In this document: positions 49,621 through 58,527 of the stretch, piece by piece | How positions within the stretch are numbered: position 1 is the stretch's first letter | Layout of the letters: each line of letters starts with the position of its first letter | Origin: JBNKVT01 sp050299335 | Lineage (GTDB): Bacteria; Pseudomonadota; Alphaproteobacteria; Rhodobacterales; Rhodobacteraceae | NCBI GenBank assembly: GCA_050299335.1 | Contig: JBNKVT010000058.1 | Coordinates: 1-62,501 of the forward strand | Reading direction: 5' to 3' | Length of the DNA: 62,501 bases | Notes under the pieces: generated by a model | Databases searched by the model: none | Told to the model about the DNA's origin: nothing | What the model saw: the letters and a program-made list of their open reading frames with translations, nothing else | Program-made: the position numbers and the translations under genes

Positions 49621-50621
49621 TTAAATCGAGGCGACCGCCCCAGCGGCACCGGGCCGAGGCTCATGGTCGAGCCGGAAAACACCAGCGGCACGTCTATGGT
49701 GTTCGGCCCTCCGGACAACATCGCCACCACTTCAAGACCGCCCTCGATCGTGTCGGCCATGCTCTGCGGAATCACGCCCGCGCTGACCGCCAGGTCCACC
49801 ATCTCGCGCCAGTTCACTGCCGTGACATTGATCCGCCCCTGCGGAAAGCCGTCGCCATCGACGTCGAAGCTGCCCCGCGCCTTCAGGTCCAGCTCGCCCC
49901 AGGTCACCGTCAGGTCCTTCAGCGACACCGCCGTCAGAAGCGGGGTCGCGCCCTCCACCGCCAGCCGGTCCCAGGGCGCGTCATACGAGGCGGTGAATCG
50001 CGTCCGGGCCACGCTCAACTCGCCGGGCAGGATGCCGGCGGGATCGAACCGTCGCAGAAAGACTTCGGGCAAGGTCAGGCGCTCGGCCTGAAAGGCGATA
50101 TCATGGGCAAAGCCCGGTGCCGTCCCCTCGACCGCCTGCGCGGTGTTGAGCTGGCCCCTCTCCAGCGTCGACGTCCAACCGTCCGAGCTTTCCAGCCGCA
50201 AATCTGCGATCTCGATCGCGCTGCGCTGCAAGGCCAGGGCCGTGTCGGGCTCGAAGACCACCGACCCGCGCAACACCGAGGCCGCCACATCCACCGTCTC
50301 GAAGGGTGTGCCGATGCTCTGTTTCCCGGGCCAGACGGCGATGATGTGGTTGGGCTTGTAGGACAGCGCCAGGATCTGGAATTCCGGCGCCATCCAGGAC
50401 CAGCCCGTGCGCGGATCGGCGAGTTCCAGCCCGGTGACCACCGTGTCGAAACGGTTGGGAAAGCCGCGCACCGTCAGACTGTCGCGTTCCGCCACCCAGC
50501 CGCGGGCCCGCTGCTGGTCGAGCCAGGCCTCGAGCGCGGCCTTCTGGGCCGCCGAGCCGACGAACCACCAGCCGGACCATAACAGGGCCAGAAATATCGC
50601 AAATCCAAAGAGCTTCTTCAT
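49617..50621 (-). CDS. DUF2125-family protein
   Basis: A 334-residue protein with an N-terminal hydrophobic segment (KLFGFAIFLALLWSGWWFVG), probably an uncleaved membrane anchor or signal. The remainder is rich in beta-strand-like sequence (LTVRGFPNRFDTVVTGLELA, PGELSVARTRFTASYDAPWD) as in DUF2125 proteins of alphaproteobacteria. Function is unknown. The ATG at 50621 puts the hydrophobic stretch at the start. The TAG stop lies in the end of the palindromic element at 49504-49620, so the original C-terminus may have been a little different. Confidence 0.85.
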   Translation of the reverse strand: MKKLFGFAIFLALLWSGWWFVGSAAQKAALEAWLDQQRARGWVAERDSLTVRGFPNRFDTVVTGLELADPRTGWSWMAPEFQILALSYKPNHIIAVWPGKQSIGTPFETVDVAASVLRGSVVFEPDTALALQRSAIEIADLRLESSDGWTSTLERGQLNTAQAVEGTAPGFAHDIAFQAERLTLPEVFLRRFDPAGILPGELSVARTRFTASYDAPWDRLAVEGATPLLTAVSLKDLTVTWGELDLKARGSFDVDGDGFPQGRINVTAVNWREMVDLAVSAGVIPQSMADTIEGGLEVVAMLSGGPNTIDVPLVFSGSTMSLGPVPLGRSPRFN

Positions 50622-50749
50622 GTCAGCCCGGTTCCCTCTCCGCCTCGCCCGGGTTATAGCGGCGCTTCGGGACCGGGTCCATGATCGCCGCGCGTCCCGT
50701 GGTACAGAGCGGGGCACAGAGCGGCGCGGTCACCGGCTGAGGAGCGGAT

Positions 50750-51292
50750 ATGGAAAACGGCTTTTGGGTCTTCGCCTATGGCTCGCTGATCTGGAATCCC
50801 GGTTTCGGCTACGGAGCCCGGCAACGGGCGGTGCTGTCGGGCTTTCACCGCTCCTTCTGCATGGCCTCGATCCATTATCGCGGCACCCCGGAGGCGCCGG
50901 GCCTCGTGCTCGCGCTCGATCATCTCGAGGGCGCGGCCTGCGAAGGTGTCGCTTACAGGGTCGGCCCGAACAATGCAGCCCGGACCCTCGCTTATCTGCG
51001 CGAGCGCGAGCTGGTCTCCTCGGCCTATCGCGAGCATACCGAGCCTGTACGCCTGGCGAGCGGTGAAACCGTCGAGGCGCTCTGCTATGTCGTCGACCGC
51101 GCCCATGCACAGTATCGCGGCGGGCTCACCCTTGCCGAGCAGGCCGCCATCATCGCCGACGCCGAAGGCCCCTCGGGGCGCAATACCGACTACCTGCACC
51201 AGACCCTGGCCAGTCTTGCCGATCTCGGTATCGAGGATTCCGAAATGACCGACCTTGCGCGCCTCGTCGCCGTCCGGACCGGCAACGCCTGA
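50750..51292 (+). CDS. Gamma-glutamylcyclotransferase, ChaC-like
   Basis: A 180-residue enzyme of the ChaC type, which splits glutathione or gamma-glutamyl peptides to 5-oxoproline. The fold signature FAYGSLIWNPGFGY is at the start; GTPEAPGLVLALDHLEG and HQTLASLADLGIED fit the family. Divergent from the DUF2125 gene, an arrangement I have seen in Rhodobacteraceae. The ATG is preceded by GAGGAG. Confidence 0.87.
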   Translation: MENGFWVFAYGSLIWNPGFGYGARQRAVLSGFHRSFCMASIHYRGTPEAPGLVLALDHLEGAACEGVAYRVGPNNAARTLAYLRERELVSSAYREHTEPVRLASGETVEALCYVVDRAHAQYRGGLTLAEQAAIIADAEGPSGRNTDYLHQTLASLADLGIEDSEMTDLARLVAVRTGNA

Positions 51293-51415
51293 AACGCCCC
51301 ATGCAGCCCTCGGGATTCGGCCCGCCTCCCGCGACGCCCACACGCTCACGCAGAAGATGCCAGGAGCGACCCGAAATCACGCGCCCGGACGCGGAGTCCT
51401 GCCGATAAACGGAAT

Positions 51416-51652
51416 TCAGAAGGCCCGGAAGGTCAGGGTGGTCAGTGACCTGGCGATATCGGGAATGTCGAGCACGTTGTCGTTCACATAGCGACCGATA
51501 TCCTGTCCCTCAGGCACATAGATCTTCGCCAACAGGTCGAAATCGCCGCTGGTCGAGTAAAGCTCCGAGGTGATCTCGCGGGCATAGAGCGCGTCGGCCA
51601 CCTCGTAGGTCCGGCCCGGCCGGCATCGCAACTGCACGAAGACGCAATTCAT
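51416..51652 (-). CDS. Stand-alone Lrp/AsnC ligand-binding domain
   Basis: A 78-residue protein that is only the effector (RAM) half of an AsnC-type regulator: MNCVFVQLRCRPGRTYEVAD, SGDFDLLAKIYVPEGQDIGR and RSLTTLTFRAF. No DNA-binding domain is attached. Such proteins form dimers and may modulate others. It is 72 bases from the kynU stop, on the same strand, and could share its transcript with this amino acid catabolism gene. Confidence 0.85.
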   Translation of the reverse strand: MNCVFVQLRCRPGRTYEVADALYAREITSELYSTSGDFDLLAKIYVPEGQDIGRYVNDNVLDIPDIARSLTTLTFRAF

Positions 51653-51724
51653 GGCTCTTCCTTTCCGCGAACGGGTCTCAACCTATCGCGCATCTCCCGC
51701 CGCGCAAGCCCCCAAAAGAAGGCA

Positions 51725-52918
51725 TCATGTCACCAGGGCCCGCCGCCGGTATGCCTCCCGGTCCCAAAGCCGATTGGCAAGCACCTCTTCCAGCACCTCC
51801 GCTGCACGGGCAATCTCGGCCTCGCCGACATAGAGCGGCGTGATCCCGAAGCGGATGATATCCGGCGCGCGAAAATCCCCGACCACGCCGCGGGCGATCA
51901 GCGCCTGCATCACCGCATAGCCCTCTGGATGCCGGAAGGACACTTGCGAGCCGCGCGTTACCGGATCGCGGGGCGAGGCCAGGGCAAGGTCGGGACAGCG
52001 GGCCGCAACCTCGGTGATGAAGCCCTCGCTCAACGCCGCCGAGCGCGCCTGCAGCGCGCCCATATCAACCCCGTCGAAGACGTCGAGGGCGGTCTCCAGC
52101 ACCGCCATCGCCAGGACCGGCGGCGTGCCGACCCGCATCCGCGCGATCCCCGGTGCCGGGCGGTAGTCTTGGGTGAATTCGAAGGGCGCGGCATGACCGA
52201 GCCAGCCGCTCAGGACCGGTAGCACCTGTTCCTGCAGGGCCGGGGCGACATGGAGGAAGGCCGGAGCACCGGGCCCGCCATTGAGGAACTTGTAGCTGCA
52301 GCCCACGGCGAAATCCGCTCCCGCCCCGGACAGGTCCACCTCCAGCGCCCCGGCGGAATGGGCGAGATCCCAGAGCGTCAGCGCCCCGGCCTGCCGCGCC
52401 GCCCGGCTCAGACTGTCCATGTCGTACCGCCGCCCGGTCCGGTAGTCGACCTCGGTCAGCATCAGCACCGCCACCTCCTCGGTGATCGCCTCTGCCACTG
52501 CTTCAGGGGCCACCACCCGCAATTCATGCCCCTGCCCCATCGTCCGGATCAACCCCTCGGCGACATAGAGATCGGAGGGGAAATTGCCGCTGTCGGTCAG
52601 GATCACCCGCCGGCCGGGCCGCAGCGACAGGGCGGCGGCCAGCGCCTGGAACAGCCGGATCGAGAGGGTTTCGCCGACCACAACCGTCCCGGGTCCGGCT
52701 CCGATCAGCCGCGCGATCCGGTCGCCGAGCCGTTCCGGCATCGCCATCCAGCCCGCTCCGTTCCAGCCGCCGATCAGCTGACCGCCCCATTCTTCCGACA
52801 GGACCCGGGCCGCCCGGGCCGCAGCGGCCACCGGCAGCGGCCCGAGCGAGTTTCCGTCGAGATAGGTCAGACCATGCGGAAGCCGGAACTGCGCCCTGGT
52901 TTGTGAGAAGTCCGTCAT
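51725..52918 (-). CDS. kynU: Kynureninase
   Basis: A 397-residue PLP enzyme of tryptophan breakdown that splits kynurenine to anthranilate and alanine. Landmarks: YLDGNSLGPLPVAA, VVVGETLSIRLFQALAAAL, LWDLAHSAGALEVDLSG and the PLP-lysine region VGCSYKFLNGGPGAPAF. Length and motif order are normal. No other kynurenine-pathway gene is here. Confidence 0.93.
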   Translation of the reverse strand: MTDFSQTRAQFRLPHGLTYLDGNSLGPLPVAAAARAARVLSEEWGGQLIGGWNGAGWMAMPERLGDRIARLIGAGPGTVVVGETLSIRLFQALAAALSLRPGRRVILTDSGNFPSDLYVAEGLIRTMGQGHELRVVAPEAVAEAITEEVAVLMLTEVDYRTGRRYDMDSLSRAARQAGALTLWDLAHSAGALEVDLSGAGADFAVGCSYKFLNGGPGAPAFLHVAPALQEQVLPVLSGWLGHAAPFEFTQDYRPAPGIARMRVGTPPVLAMAVLETALDVFDGVDMGALQARSAALSEGFITEVAARCPDLALASPRDPVTRGSQVSFRHPEGYAVMQALIARGVVGDFRAPDIIRFGITPLYVGEAEIARAAEVLEEVLANRLWDREAYRRRALVT

Positions 52919-53249
52919 GATCCGGTCCTATACCATCCCGGATTGCCCCCGGCGACCGCATTCGCCCCACCGCGCGCCAGGAGCCCGCCTTGCCCGGCCA
53001 CAGCCGCCACGCCATCTATGACGCCCCATTTATTACGCCCGCCGCCCGAAGCCCCGCTGACCATCGCCGAGCGCATCCGCCGACGCGCCTCGGACCTGCC
53101 GCCGCACCGGCGCGCGCTGCTGGAGCGCCGGGGGTAACCGCAAGTCCTGGACCGGTTCCGGCTGCCGTGGCGCATCCCGTTTTCGAGCAAGGGCGACTGA
53201 AACCGGCTATCGGGCTGGGGCCGCCGCGCGTTCAGGGAGTATAAGCGCC
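52919..53249. other. 331-base gap with no convincing gene
   Basis: Between kynU and the valine operon. Apart from the weak 39-codon frame at 53018, I see no gene, no strong hairpin and no clear promoter. GC stays high except for the last 40 bases. Confidence 0.5.
53018..53137 (+). CDS. Doubtful 39-residue open frame
   Basis: MTPHLLRPPPEAPLTIAERI then RRRASDLPPHRRALLERRG. It is basic and has no ribosome site or recognised family. It could be chance or a fragment. Confidence 0.12.
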   Translation: MTPHLLRPPPEAPLTIAERIRRRASDLPPHRRALLERRG

Positions 53250-54113
53250 TCAACTTTCACCTGTAAGCTTTTGTAATACAGCTGAAAAATCCATTCCTCT
53301 CCCGCCGTCCTCGACGAACGCCTCGTAGAGATCCCGCGCCTTCGCCCCCATCGGCGTCTGCGCCCCGGCGGCTTCTGCGGCCTGTTGACTGAGACCGAGA
53401 TCCTTCAGCATCAACTCGGCGGCAAACCCCGGTTTGTAACCGTTGTCAGCGGGGGATTGCGGGCCGATGCCGGGGGCGGGGCAATAGCTGTTGATCGACC
53501 AGCAGGAGCCCGAGGCGGTGGAGACAACGTCGAACATCTTCTGCCGGTCGAGGCCGAGACGGTCGGCGAGGGCAAAGGCTTCGCAGACACCGAGCATGGA
53601 GATGCCGAGGATCATGTTGTTGCAGATCTTCGCCGCCTGTCCGGCACCCGAGCCGCCGCAATGGACGGCTTTCGATCCCATGATCTCGAACAGGGGGACG
53701 GCGGCGGCGAAGGCATTGTCTGACCCGCCCGCCATGAAGGTCAGGGTCCCGGCCTCGGCGCCGCCGATGCCGCCGGAGACAGGTGCGTCGATGGCGAGAA
53801 GCCCGGCGGTTGCCGCCTTGTCGGCGACGGCGCGGGCAGTTTCGACATCGATGGTCGAGCAGTCGATGAAAACCGCGCCGGGGTGGCCGGAGGGGACGAT
53901 CTCGTCCCAGACGGCGCGGACGATGGGGCCGTCCGGCAGCATGGTGATGACGGCGTCGGCACCACTTGCCGCCGCGACGGCGGAGGTGGCGGGGATCACA
54001 CCTTCGACGGTGACGCCGGAGACGTCGAAGCCGGTGACGCTGTGGCCCGCCTTCGCAAGGTTGCGGGCCATCGGGGCGCCCATGTTGCCGAGACCGATAA
54101 ATCCGATTTTCAT
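53250..54113 (-). CDS. mmsB: 3-hydroxyisobutyrate dehydrogenase
   Basis: A 287-residue NAD+-dependent enzyme of valine breakdown that gives methylmalonate semialdehyde. Motifs: IGFIGLGNMGAPMARNLAKA, DAPVSGGIGGAEAGTLTFM and GAGQAAKICNNMILGI with the catalytic Lys. It overlaps the preceding hydrolase gene by four bases and is the last gene of a three-gene operon. Confidence 0.94.
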   Translation of the reverse strand: MKIGFIGLGNMGAPMARNLAKAGHSVTGFDVSGVTVEGVIPATSAVAAASGADAVITMLPDGPIVRAVWDEIVPSGHPGAVFIDCSTIDVETARAVADKAATAGLLAIDAPVSGGIGGAEAGTLTFMAGGSDNAFAAAVPLFEIMGSKAVHCGGSGAGQAAKICNNMILGISMLGVCEAFALADRLGLDRQKMFDVVSTASGSCWSINSYCPAPGIGPQSPADNGYKPGFAAELMLKDLGLSQQAAEAAGAQTPMGAKARDLYEAFVEDGGRGMDFSAVLQKLTGES

Positions 54114-55147
54114 GAGAGTTCTCCCGGAGTTAGTTCGTCGATGCCAAGTGGCAGGAGCATGCGCGAAACATCCATGGTGCTGACGTCTTCGAGGCGGGGA
54201 TGGGTCCAGCGCGGATTACGGTCCTTGTCGATGACCGCTGCGCGAATACCCTCGATGAAGTCGCCCTCCGACGCGCTGCGGGCGGTGAAGCGGTACTCCT
54301 GCTGGAGCGCATAGGTGATGCTGTCAGGGCCGCGGACGCGGTGGATCAGCTCGATGAAACAGGCCACCGACAGGGGGCATCCGCGGCGGAGCGCGATTCC
54401 GGTGGCGTGGCCCCAGACGGTATCGGGCAGGCCGCGCAGGATGTCGGCGGCAGTTTCCCCGGCGAAATGGGCGTCGATGAGCGCCTGCTCGGCGGCGAGG
54501 GGGCTTTCGGAGGCGGGAAAGGCGGCGCGGTCGATAGCGGCGGGATCGCCGGAGGCGCAAAGGTCGGTGACGAGGGCGGGCCAGTCGGGGCCGGGGATGA
54601 AGTAATCGGCGAACCCGGCGCGGATGGCATCTGAAGGTCCCATGCGGTGGCCGGTGGTGCCGAGATACTCGCCAAGGCGGCCGGGGGCGCGGGCGAGCAG
54701 GAGCGAGCCGCCGACATCGGGGATCAGGCCGATGGCGCATTCGGGCATGGCGATGCGGGAGGTCTCGCAGACCACGCGGTGCGAGCCGTGGCAGGCGACG
54801 CCGACGCCGCCACCCATGGTGAAGCCTTGCATGAGGGCGATGTAGGGTTTGGGGAAGGTGAAGATCTTGGCGTTGAGGCGGTATTCGTCGCGCCAGAAGC
54901 GGCGGCCATAGGTGAAATCGCCCTGGGTCGCGGTCTCGTACATCTGGGTGATGTCGCCGCCGGCGCAAAAAGCCTTGTCGCCCTCGGCATCGATGATGAC
55001 CAGCGCGATGGCGTCGTCGGTGGCCCAGCGATCAAGGGCGGCCTCGATATCGAGGACCATATGGTAGGTCAGGGCGTTCAGCGCGTTCGGGCGGGTCAGG
55101 GTGATCCGTCCGGCGCGGCCTTGGGTGCGGATGTGGATGTCGCTCAT
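54110..55147 (-). CDS. 3-hydroxyisobutyryl-CoA hydrolase-like enoyl-CoA hydratase family protein
   Basis: A 345-residue crotonase-fold protein. FCAGGDITQMYE, MQGFTMGGGVGVACHGSHRV and MPECAIGLIPDVGGSLLLAR fit the hydrolase subgroup, which is longer than plain hydratases. It would free 3-hydroxyisobutyrate for mmsB. ATGA overlaps join it to both neighbours. Confidence 0.88.
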   Translation of the reverse strand: MSDIHIRTQGRAGRITLTRPNALNALTYHMVLDIEAALDRWATDDAIALVIIDAEGDKAFCAGGDITQMYETATQGDFTYGRRFWRDEYRLNAKIFTFPKPYIALMQGFTMGGGVGVACHGSHRVVCETSRIAMPECAIGLIPDVGGSLLLARAPGRLGEYLGTTGHRMGPSDAIRAGFADYFIPGPDWPALVTDLCASGDPAAIDRAAFPASESPLAAEQALIDAHFAGETAADILRGLPDTVWGHATGIALRRGCPLSVACFIELIHRVRGPDSITYALQQEYRFTARSASEGDFIEGIRAAVIDKDRNPRWTHPRLEDVSTMDVSRMLLPLGIDELTPGELS

Positions 55148-56289
55148 GCCCGCTCCGACAGCAGGGCGCGGGCGATGATGACGCGCATGATTTCGTTGGT
55201 GCCTTCGAGGATCTGGTGGACGCGGAGATCGCGGACGATCTTTTCGATACCGAAATCCGCAAGGTAGCCGTAGCCGCCATGCAGTTGCAGCGCCTCGTTG
55301 GCGACGCGGAAGGCGACGTCAGTGACGAAGCGCTTGACCATGGCGCAATGTTTGGTGGCGTCGGGGGCCTGGATGTCGAGTTTCCAGGCGGCCTGGCGGA
55401 GGAAGATGCGGGCGGCCTGCAGCTCGGTCTCCATGTCGGCGAGGCGGAATTGCAGGGCCTGGAAACTGTCGATGCTGCGCCCGAAGGCCTGGCGTTCGGA
55501 CATGTAGGCAAGGGTGCGGTTGAACGCGTCCTGCGCACCGCCAAGCGCGCAGGCGGCGATGTTGAGCCGCCCGCCGTCGAGGCCCTCCATGGCGTAGGCG
55601 AAGCCCCGGCCTTCCTCTCCGAGGAGGTTGGAAGCGGGCGTGGGGCAGGCGTCGAACTGGACTTGTGCGGTCGGTTGCGCGCGCCAGCCCATTTTTTCTT
55701 CCTGCGCGCCGAAGGAGAGGCCAGGGACACCGGTCTCGATCAGGAAGGCGGAGATGCCCTTGGGGCCGTCTTCTCCGGTGCGGGCCATGGTGAGGTAGAG
55801 GTCGGAATAGCCGCCGCCGGAAATGAAGGCCTTGGTGCCGGTGAGGCTGTAGCCGTCATTGGTGCGCTCTGCACGGGTGCGGAGCGCGGCGGCATCGGAG
55901 CCGGAGCCGGGCTCGGTGAGGCAATAGGAGGCGATGCGACCCATGGAGATGAGGTCGGGGAGGTATTTCTCGCGGGCCTGCTCGGTGCCGTGGCGGGCGG
56001 TCATCGCGGTGCACATGTTGTGGATCGACAGGAAGGCGGCGACCGAGGGGCAGGCCATTGACAGGGCCTCGAAGACAAGGGAGCCGTCGAGGCGGGTGAG
56101 GCCGGTGCCGCCTAGTTCCTCGGGGACGAAGAGGGCGGCGAAACCGAGGTCGGCGGCGTCCCGCAGCATGTCGCGCGGCAATGTTCCGTCGGCCTCCCAT
56201 TTCCGTGCATAAGGGGCGATCCGGGACTGGCCGAAAGCGCGGGCCGTCTCAAAGATGGCGTCCTGTTCGGGCGTGAGGGCGAAATCCAT
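55144..56289 (-). CDS. Acyl-CoA dehydrogenase, probably isobutyryl-CoA
   Basis: A 381-residue FAD enzyme. Motifs: DFALTPEQDAIFETARAFGQ, YCLTEPGSGSDAAALRT, GFAYAMEGLDGGRLNIAA, QLHGGYGYLADFGIEKIVRD and ILEGTNEIMRVIIAR. Its place before the hydrolase and mmsB points to isobutyryl-CoA. The ATG at 56289 gives the normal start. The usual neighbour mmsA (methylmalonate semialdehyde dehydrogenase) is not present. Confidence 0.88.
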   Translation of the reverse strand: MDFALTPEQDAIFETARAFGQSRIAPYARKWEADGTLPRDMLRDAADLGFAALFVPEELGGTGLTRLDGSLVFEALSMACPSVAAFLSIHNMCTAMTARHGTEQAREKYLPDLISMGRIASYCLTEPGSGSDAAALRTRAERTNDGYSLTGTKAFISGGGYSDLYLTMARTGEDGPKGISAFLIETGVPGLSFGAQEEKMGWRAQPTAQVQFDACPTPASNLLGEEGRGFAYAMEGLDGGRLNIAACALGGAQDAFNRTLAYMSERQAFGRSIDSFQALQFRLADMETELQAARIFLRQAAWKLDIQAPDATKHCAMVKRFVTDVAFRVANEALQLHGGYGYLADFGIEKIVRDLRVHQILEGTNEIMRVIIARALLSERA

Positions 56290-56421
56290 CGCGGGGGGTC
56301 TCCCGGGGGTGTTTTTGAGGCGAGTTGACAGGGTTGGCGGGGATTTATCAAGGGTGCGCGCGACGGAAACCGGGCGGGCCGCCGTATCAGGGGTATCGGA
56401 CAATTGATCAGGGGGAATGCG

Positions 56422-57309
56422 ATGTTACGGCTTTTTGCTTGGATTTGGGCACTGGGGATGGCCGGGATGATTGGCGCGGGGGAGGCCAAAGCCGGGACGG
56501 AGGTACTGCTGGCGGACGGCCGGCGTTTCGAGATCGTTCTGCCGCGCGGGGTGGTGAACCCTCCGCTGATCGTGGCGCTGCATGGCGGGGCCGGGAGCGG
56601 GTCCTCAATGGAAAGCCTGTCACAACTGACGGAGAAGGCAGTTGGGCAGGGCTTCGCGGTGGCTTATCCCGATGGGTCCGGGCGAGGGCGGGCGCTGACG
56701 TGGAATGCCGGCTTTTGCTGCGCTTATGCGGCGCGGCGGAATGTGGACGATGTGGGGTTTATCGAAGCGGTGATCTCGGTCTCGGCGGAGCGGTTCGGGA
56801 TCGACCGGCGGAATGTGTTCCTGGTCGGCATGTCGAATGGCGCGATGATGAGCCAGACGATTGCCGCACGGCGGCCGGATCTGGTGCGGGCGGTGGGGAC
56901 GGTCTCAGGACCGCTGGATATCGGCCGGGAGCGCATCCGGGGACAGGTACCCTTGATGCATTTTCACGGGACCGCGGATGACGTGGTGCCCTATGAAGGC
57001 GGGATCGGCGAGCGGACGGTGAACCGGAAGGGATTTCCGCCGATCGAGGCGGTGATCGGGAAATGGGTCGAGACGTTTGGGGAGCGACTGACCGTCGAAC
57101 GACGGGTGATCGATCCGGCGCGGGACGGGACACGCGTGGTGCGGACGGCGTATTCCGGGAAGGGCCACGAGCGGGTTGTGCTTTATACGATCGAAGGCGG
57201 GAGCCACTCCTGGCCCGGGGCGCGGCGGGCGGGTCGGGGCGGCGTGAGCCAGGATGTGGACGCCTCGGCGGAGATGATCGGGTTTTTCGAACGCAATGTG
57301 CGGAAGTGA
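56422..57309 (+). CDS. Exported PHB-depolymerase-family esterase
   Basis: A 295-residue alpha/beta hydrolase. The signal peptide is MLRLFAWIWALGMAGMIGAG, cleaved near AKA-GTE. The nucleophile elbow is FLVGMSNGAMMS (Ser); the oxyanion HGG is in VALHGGAGSGSS; the Asp and His lie in HGTADDVVPYE and EGGSHSWPG. The family (LpqC/feruloyl esterase type) cleaves carbohydrate or polyester esters. The ATG at 56422 has AGGGGG six bases upstream; a TTG 18 bases earlier is less likely. Confidence 0.85.
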   Translation: MLRLFAWIWALGMAGMIGAGEAKAGTEVLLADGRRFEIVLPRGVVNPPLIVALHGGAGSGSSMESLSQLTEKAVGQGFAVAYPDGSGRGRALTWNAGFCCAYAARRNVDDVGFIEAVISVSAERFGIDRRNVFLVGMSNGAMMSQTIAARRPDLVRAVGTVSGPLDIGRERIRGQVPLMHFHGTADDVVPYEGGIGERTVNRKGFPPIEAVIGKWVETFGERLTVERRVIDPARDGTRVVRTAYSGKGHERVVLYTIEGGSHSWPGARRAGRGGVSQDVDASAEMIGFFERNVRK

Positions 57310-57463
57310 CGAGGTCGGAGTTGAGGCGGGATGCCTCCCACCCTGCACAGGGAAAGGATGGCGCCCATGGGTGGAGGGGTGCTCAAGGCACTGAAATGTC
57401 GTGGCCTGCGGCTCCTTGATGCAAGAAGCGGCTTCAAACCCACCGGTTTCGGCAGTAAGAGAG

Positions 57464-57511
57464 CCTGACAGGCGTGGGGTCCCTGCCCCGTCAGGCCGGA
57501 GCCGATCCGGC
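57464..57511 (+). promoter_or_regulatory. Two stem-loops in the rpe leader
   Basis: CCTGAC...GTCAGG with an inner GGGG/CCCC pairing (57464-57495), then GCCGGA-GCCGA-TCCGGC (57495-57511), ending 29 bases before rpe. They may form an RNA leader structure or end esterase transcription. No known riboswitch is recognised. Confidence 0.35.
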
Positions 57512-57540
57512 AGCCACAGAGACAGAACCCGGAGGCTCCG

Positions 57541-58224
57541 ATGCCCGCTCCCGTCTTCGATCCCGCCCGGCCGCTGAAGATCGCGCCGTCGATCCTGTCG
57601 GCGGATTTCGCCCGGCTTGGCGACGAAATCAGTGCCGTCGAGGCCGCCGGGGCCGACTGGATCCACGTCGATCCCATGGACGGCCATTTCGTCCCCAACC
57701 TGACCATCGGTCCGAATGTCGCCGCTGCGATCCGGCCTCACGTGACCACGGTGATGGATGTGCATCTGATGCTGGCCCCCGTCGATCCCTATCTCGAACC
57801 CTTCGCCAGGGCCGGGGCCGATATCCTGACCGTCCATGCCGAAGCGGGCCCGCATCTCGACCGCTCACTGCAGACGGTCCGGGATCTGGGGTGCAAGGCC
57901 GGGGTGGCCCTGAACATCACCACGCCGCTCTCGGTGATCGACTATTGCCTCGACAAGATCGACCTGATCCTGATCCTGACCATCAATCCCGGCTTCGGCG
58001 GCCAGAAATTCACCCATGAGGTCGTCGCCAAGATCGCTGCCGCCCGGCAGATGATCGGCGACCGCCCGATCTGGCTGGAGGTTGATGGCGGCGTCGCCCC
58101 TGACACCGCGCCGCTATGCACGGCGGCGGGCGCGGACGTTCTGGTGGCGGGTTCCGCCGTCTTCAAGGGCGGATCGGAAGCCGCCTATCGACGGAATATC
58201 GAGGCGATCCGGTTCGCGGCCTGA
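57541..58224 (+). CDS. rpe: Ribulose-phosphate 3-epimerase
   Basis: A 227-residue TIM-barrel enzyme that interconverts ribulose-5-phosphate and xylulose-5-phosphate. IAPSILSADFARLGDEI, HVDPMDGHFVPNLTIG, TINPGFGGQKF and LEVDGGVAPDTAPLC carry the metal and substrate residues. It serves the pentose phosphate and, where present, Calvin cycles. It faces the ABC transporter operon. Confidence 0.96.
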   Translation: MPAPVFDPARPLKIAPSILSADFARLGDEISAVEAAGADWIHVDPMDGHFVPNLTIGPNVAAAIRPHVTTVMDVHLMLAPVDPYLEPFARAGADILTVHAEAGPHLDRSLQTVRDLGCKAGVALNITTPLSVIDYCLDKIDLILILTINPGFGGQKFTHEVVAKIAAARQMIGDRPIWLEVDGGVAPDTAPLCTAAGADVLVAGSAVFKGGSEAAYRRNIEAIRFAA

Positions 58225-58527
58225 TCACTTCCCGGTCCGCGTTTTCCCCGCAGGAATGAATACTCAAGACGCTGAAAGCAGGTTGCTTCAGGCTACGGCT
58301 CAATGCTGGATCCGTGCGTGGAATACGTACACGGCTGATTTCTTTCCCCCCGGCCACGGCCTAGGTTTTCCCCACTTTTTCAGCCCAGGGATTGCCGTGC
58401 CACCGGTCATGAGCCACGCAAAGCGCAACCTCACGCCGATAAAGAAAAGCGCCGCCACGCGATTACAGGGCCTTGGCAAGTTTTTGATCCTGGCCCGAAT
58501 TTATTGGAGGATGCGCTGGTTGAAACG
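58225..58527. other. 303-base gap between converging genes
   Basis: Between rpe and the ABC ATPase gene. It is less GC-rich than the neighbours, with T-rich runs near 58340-58380. No gene, tRNA or clear terminator stem was found. Confidence 0.5.
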
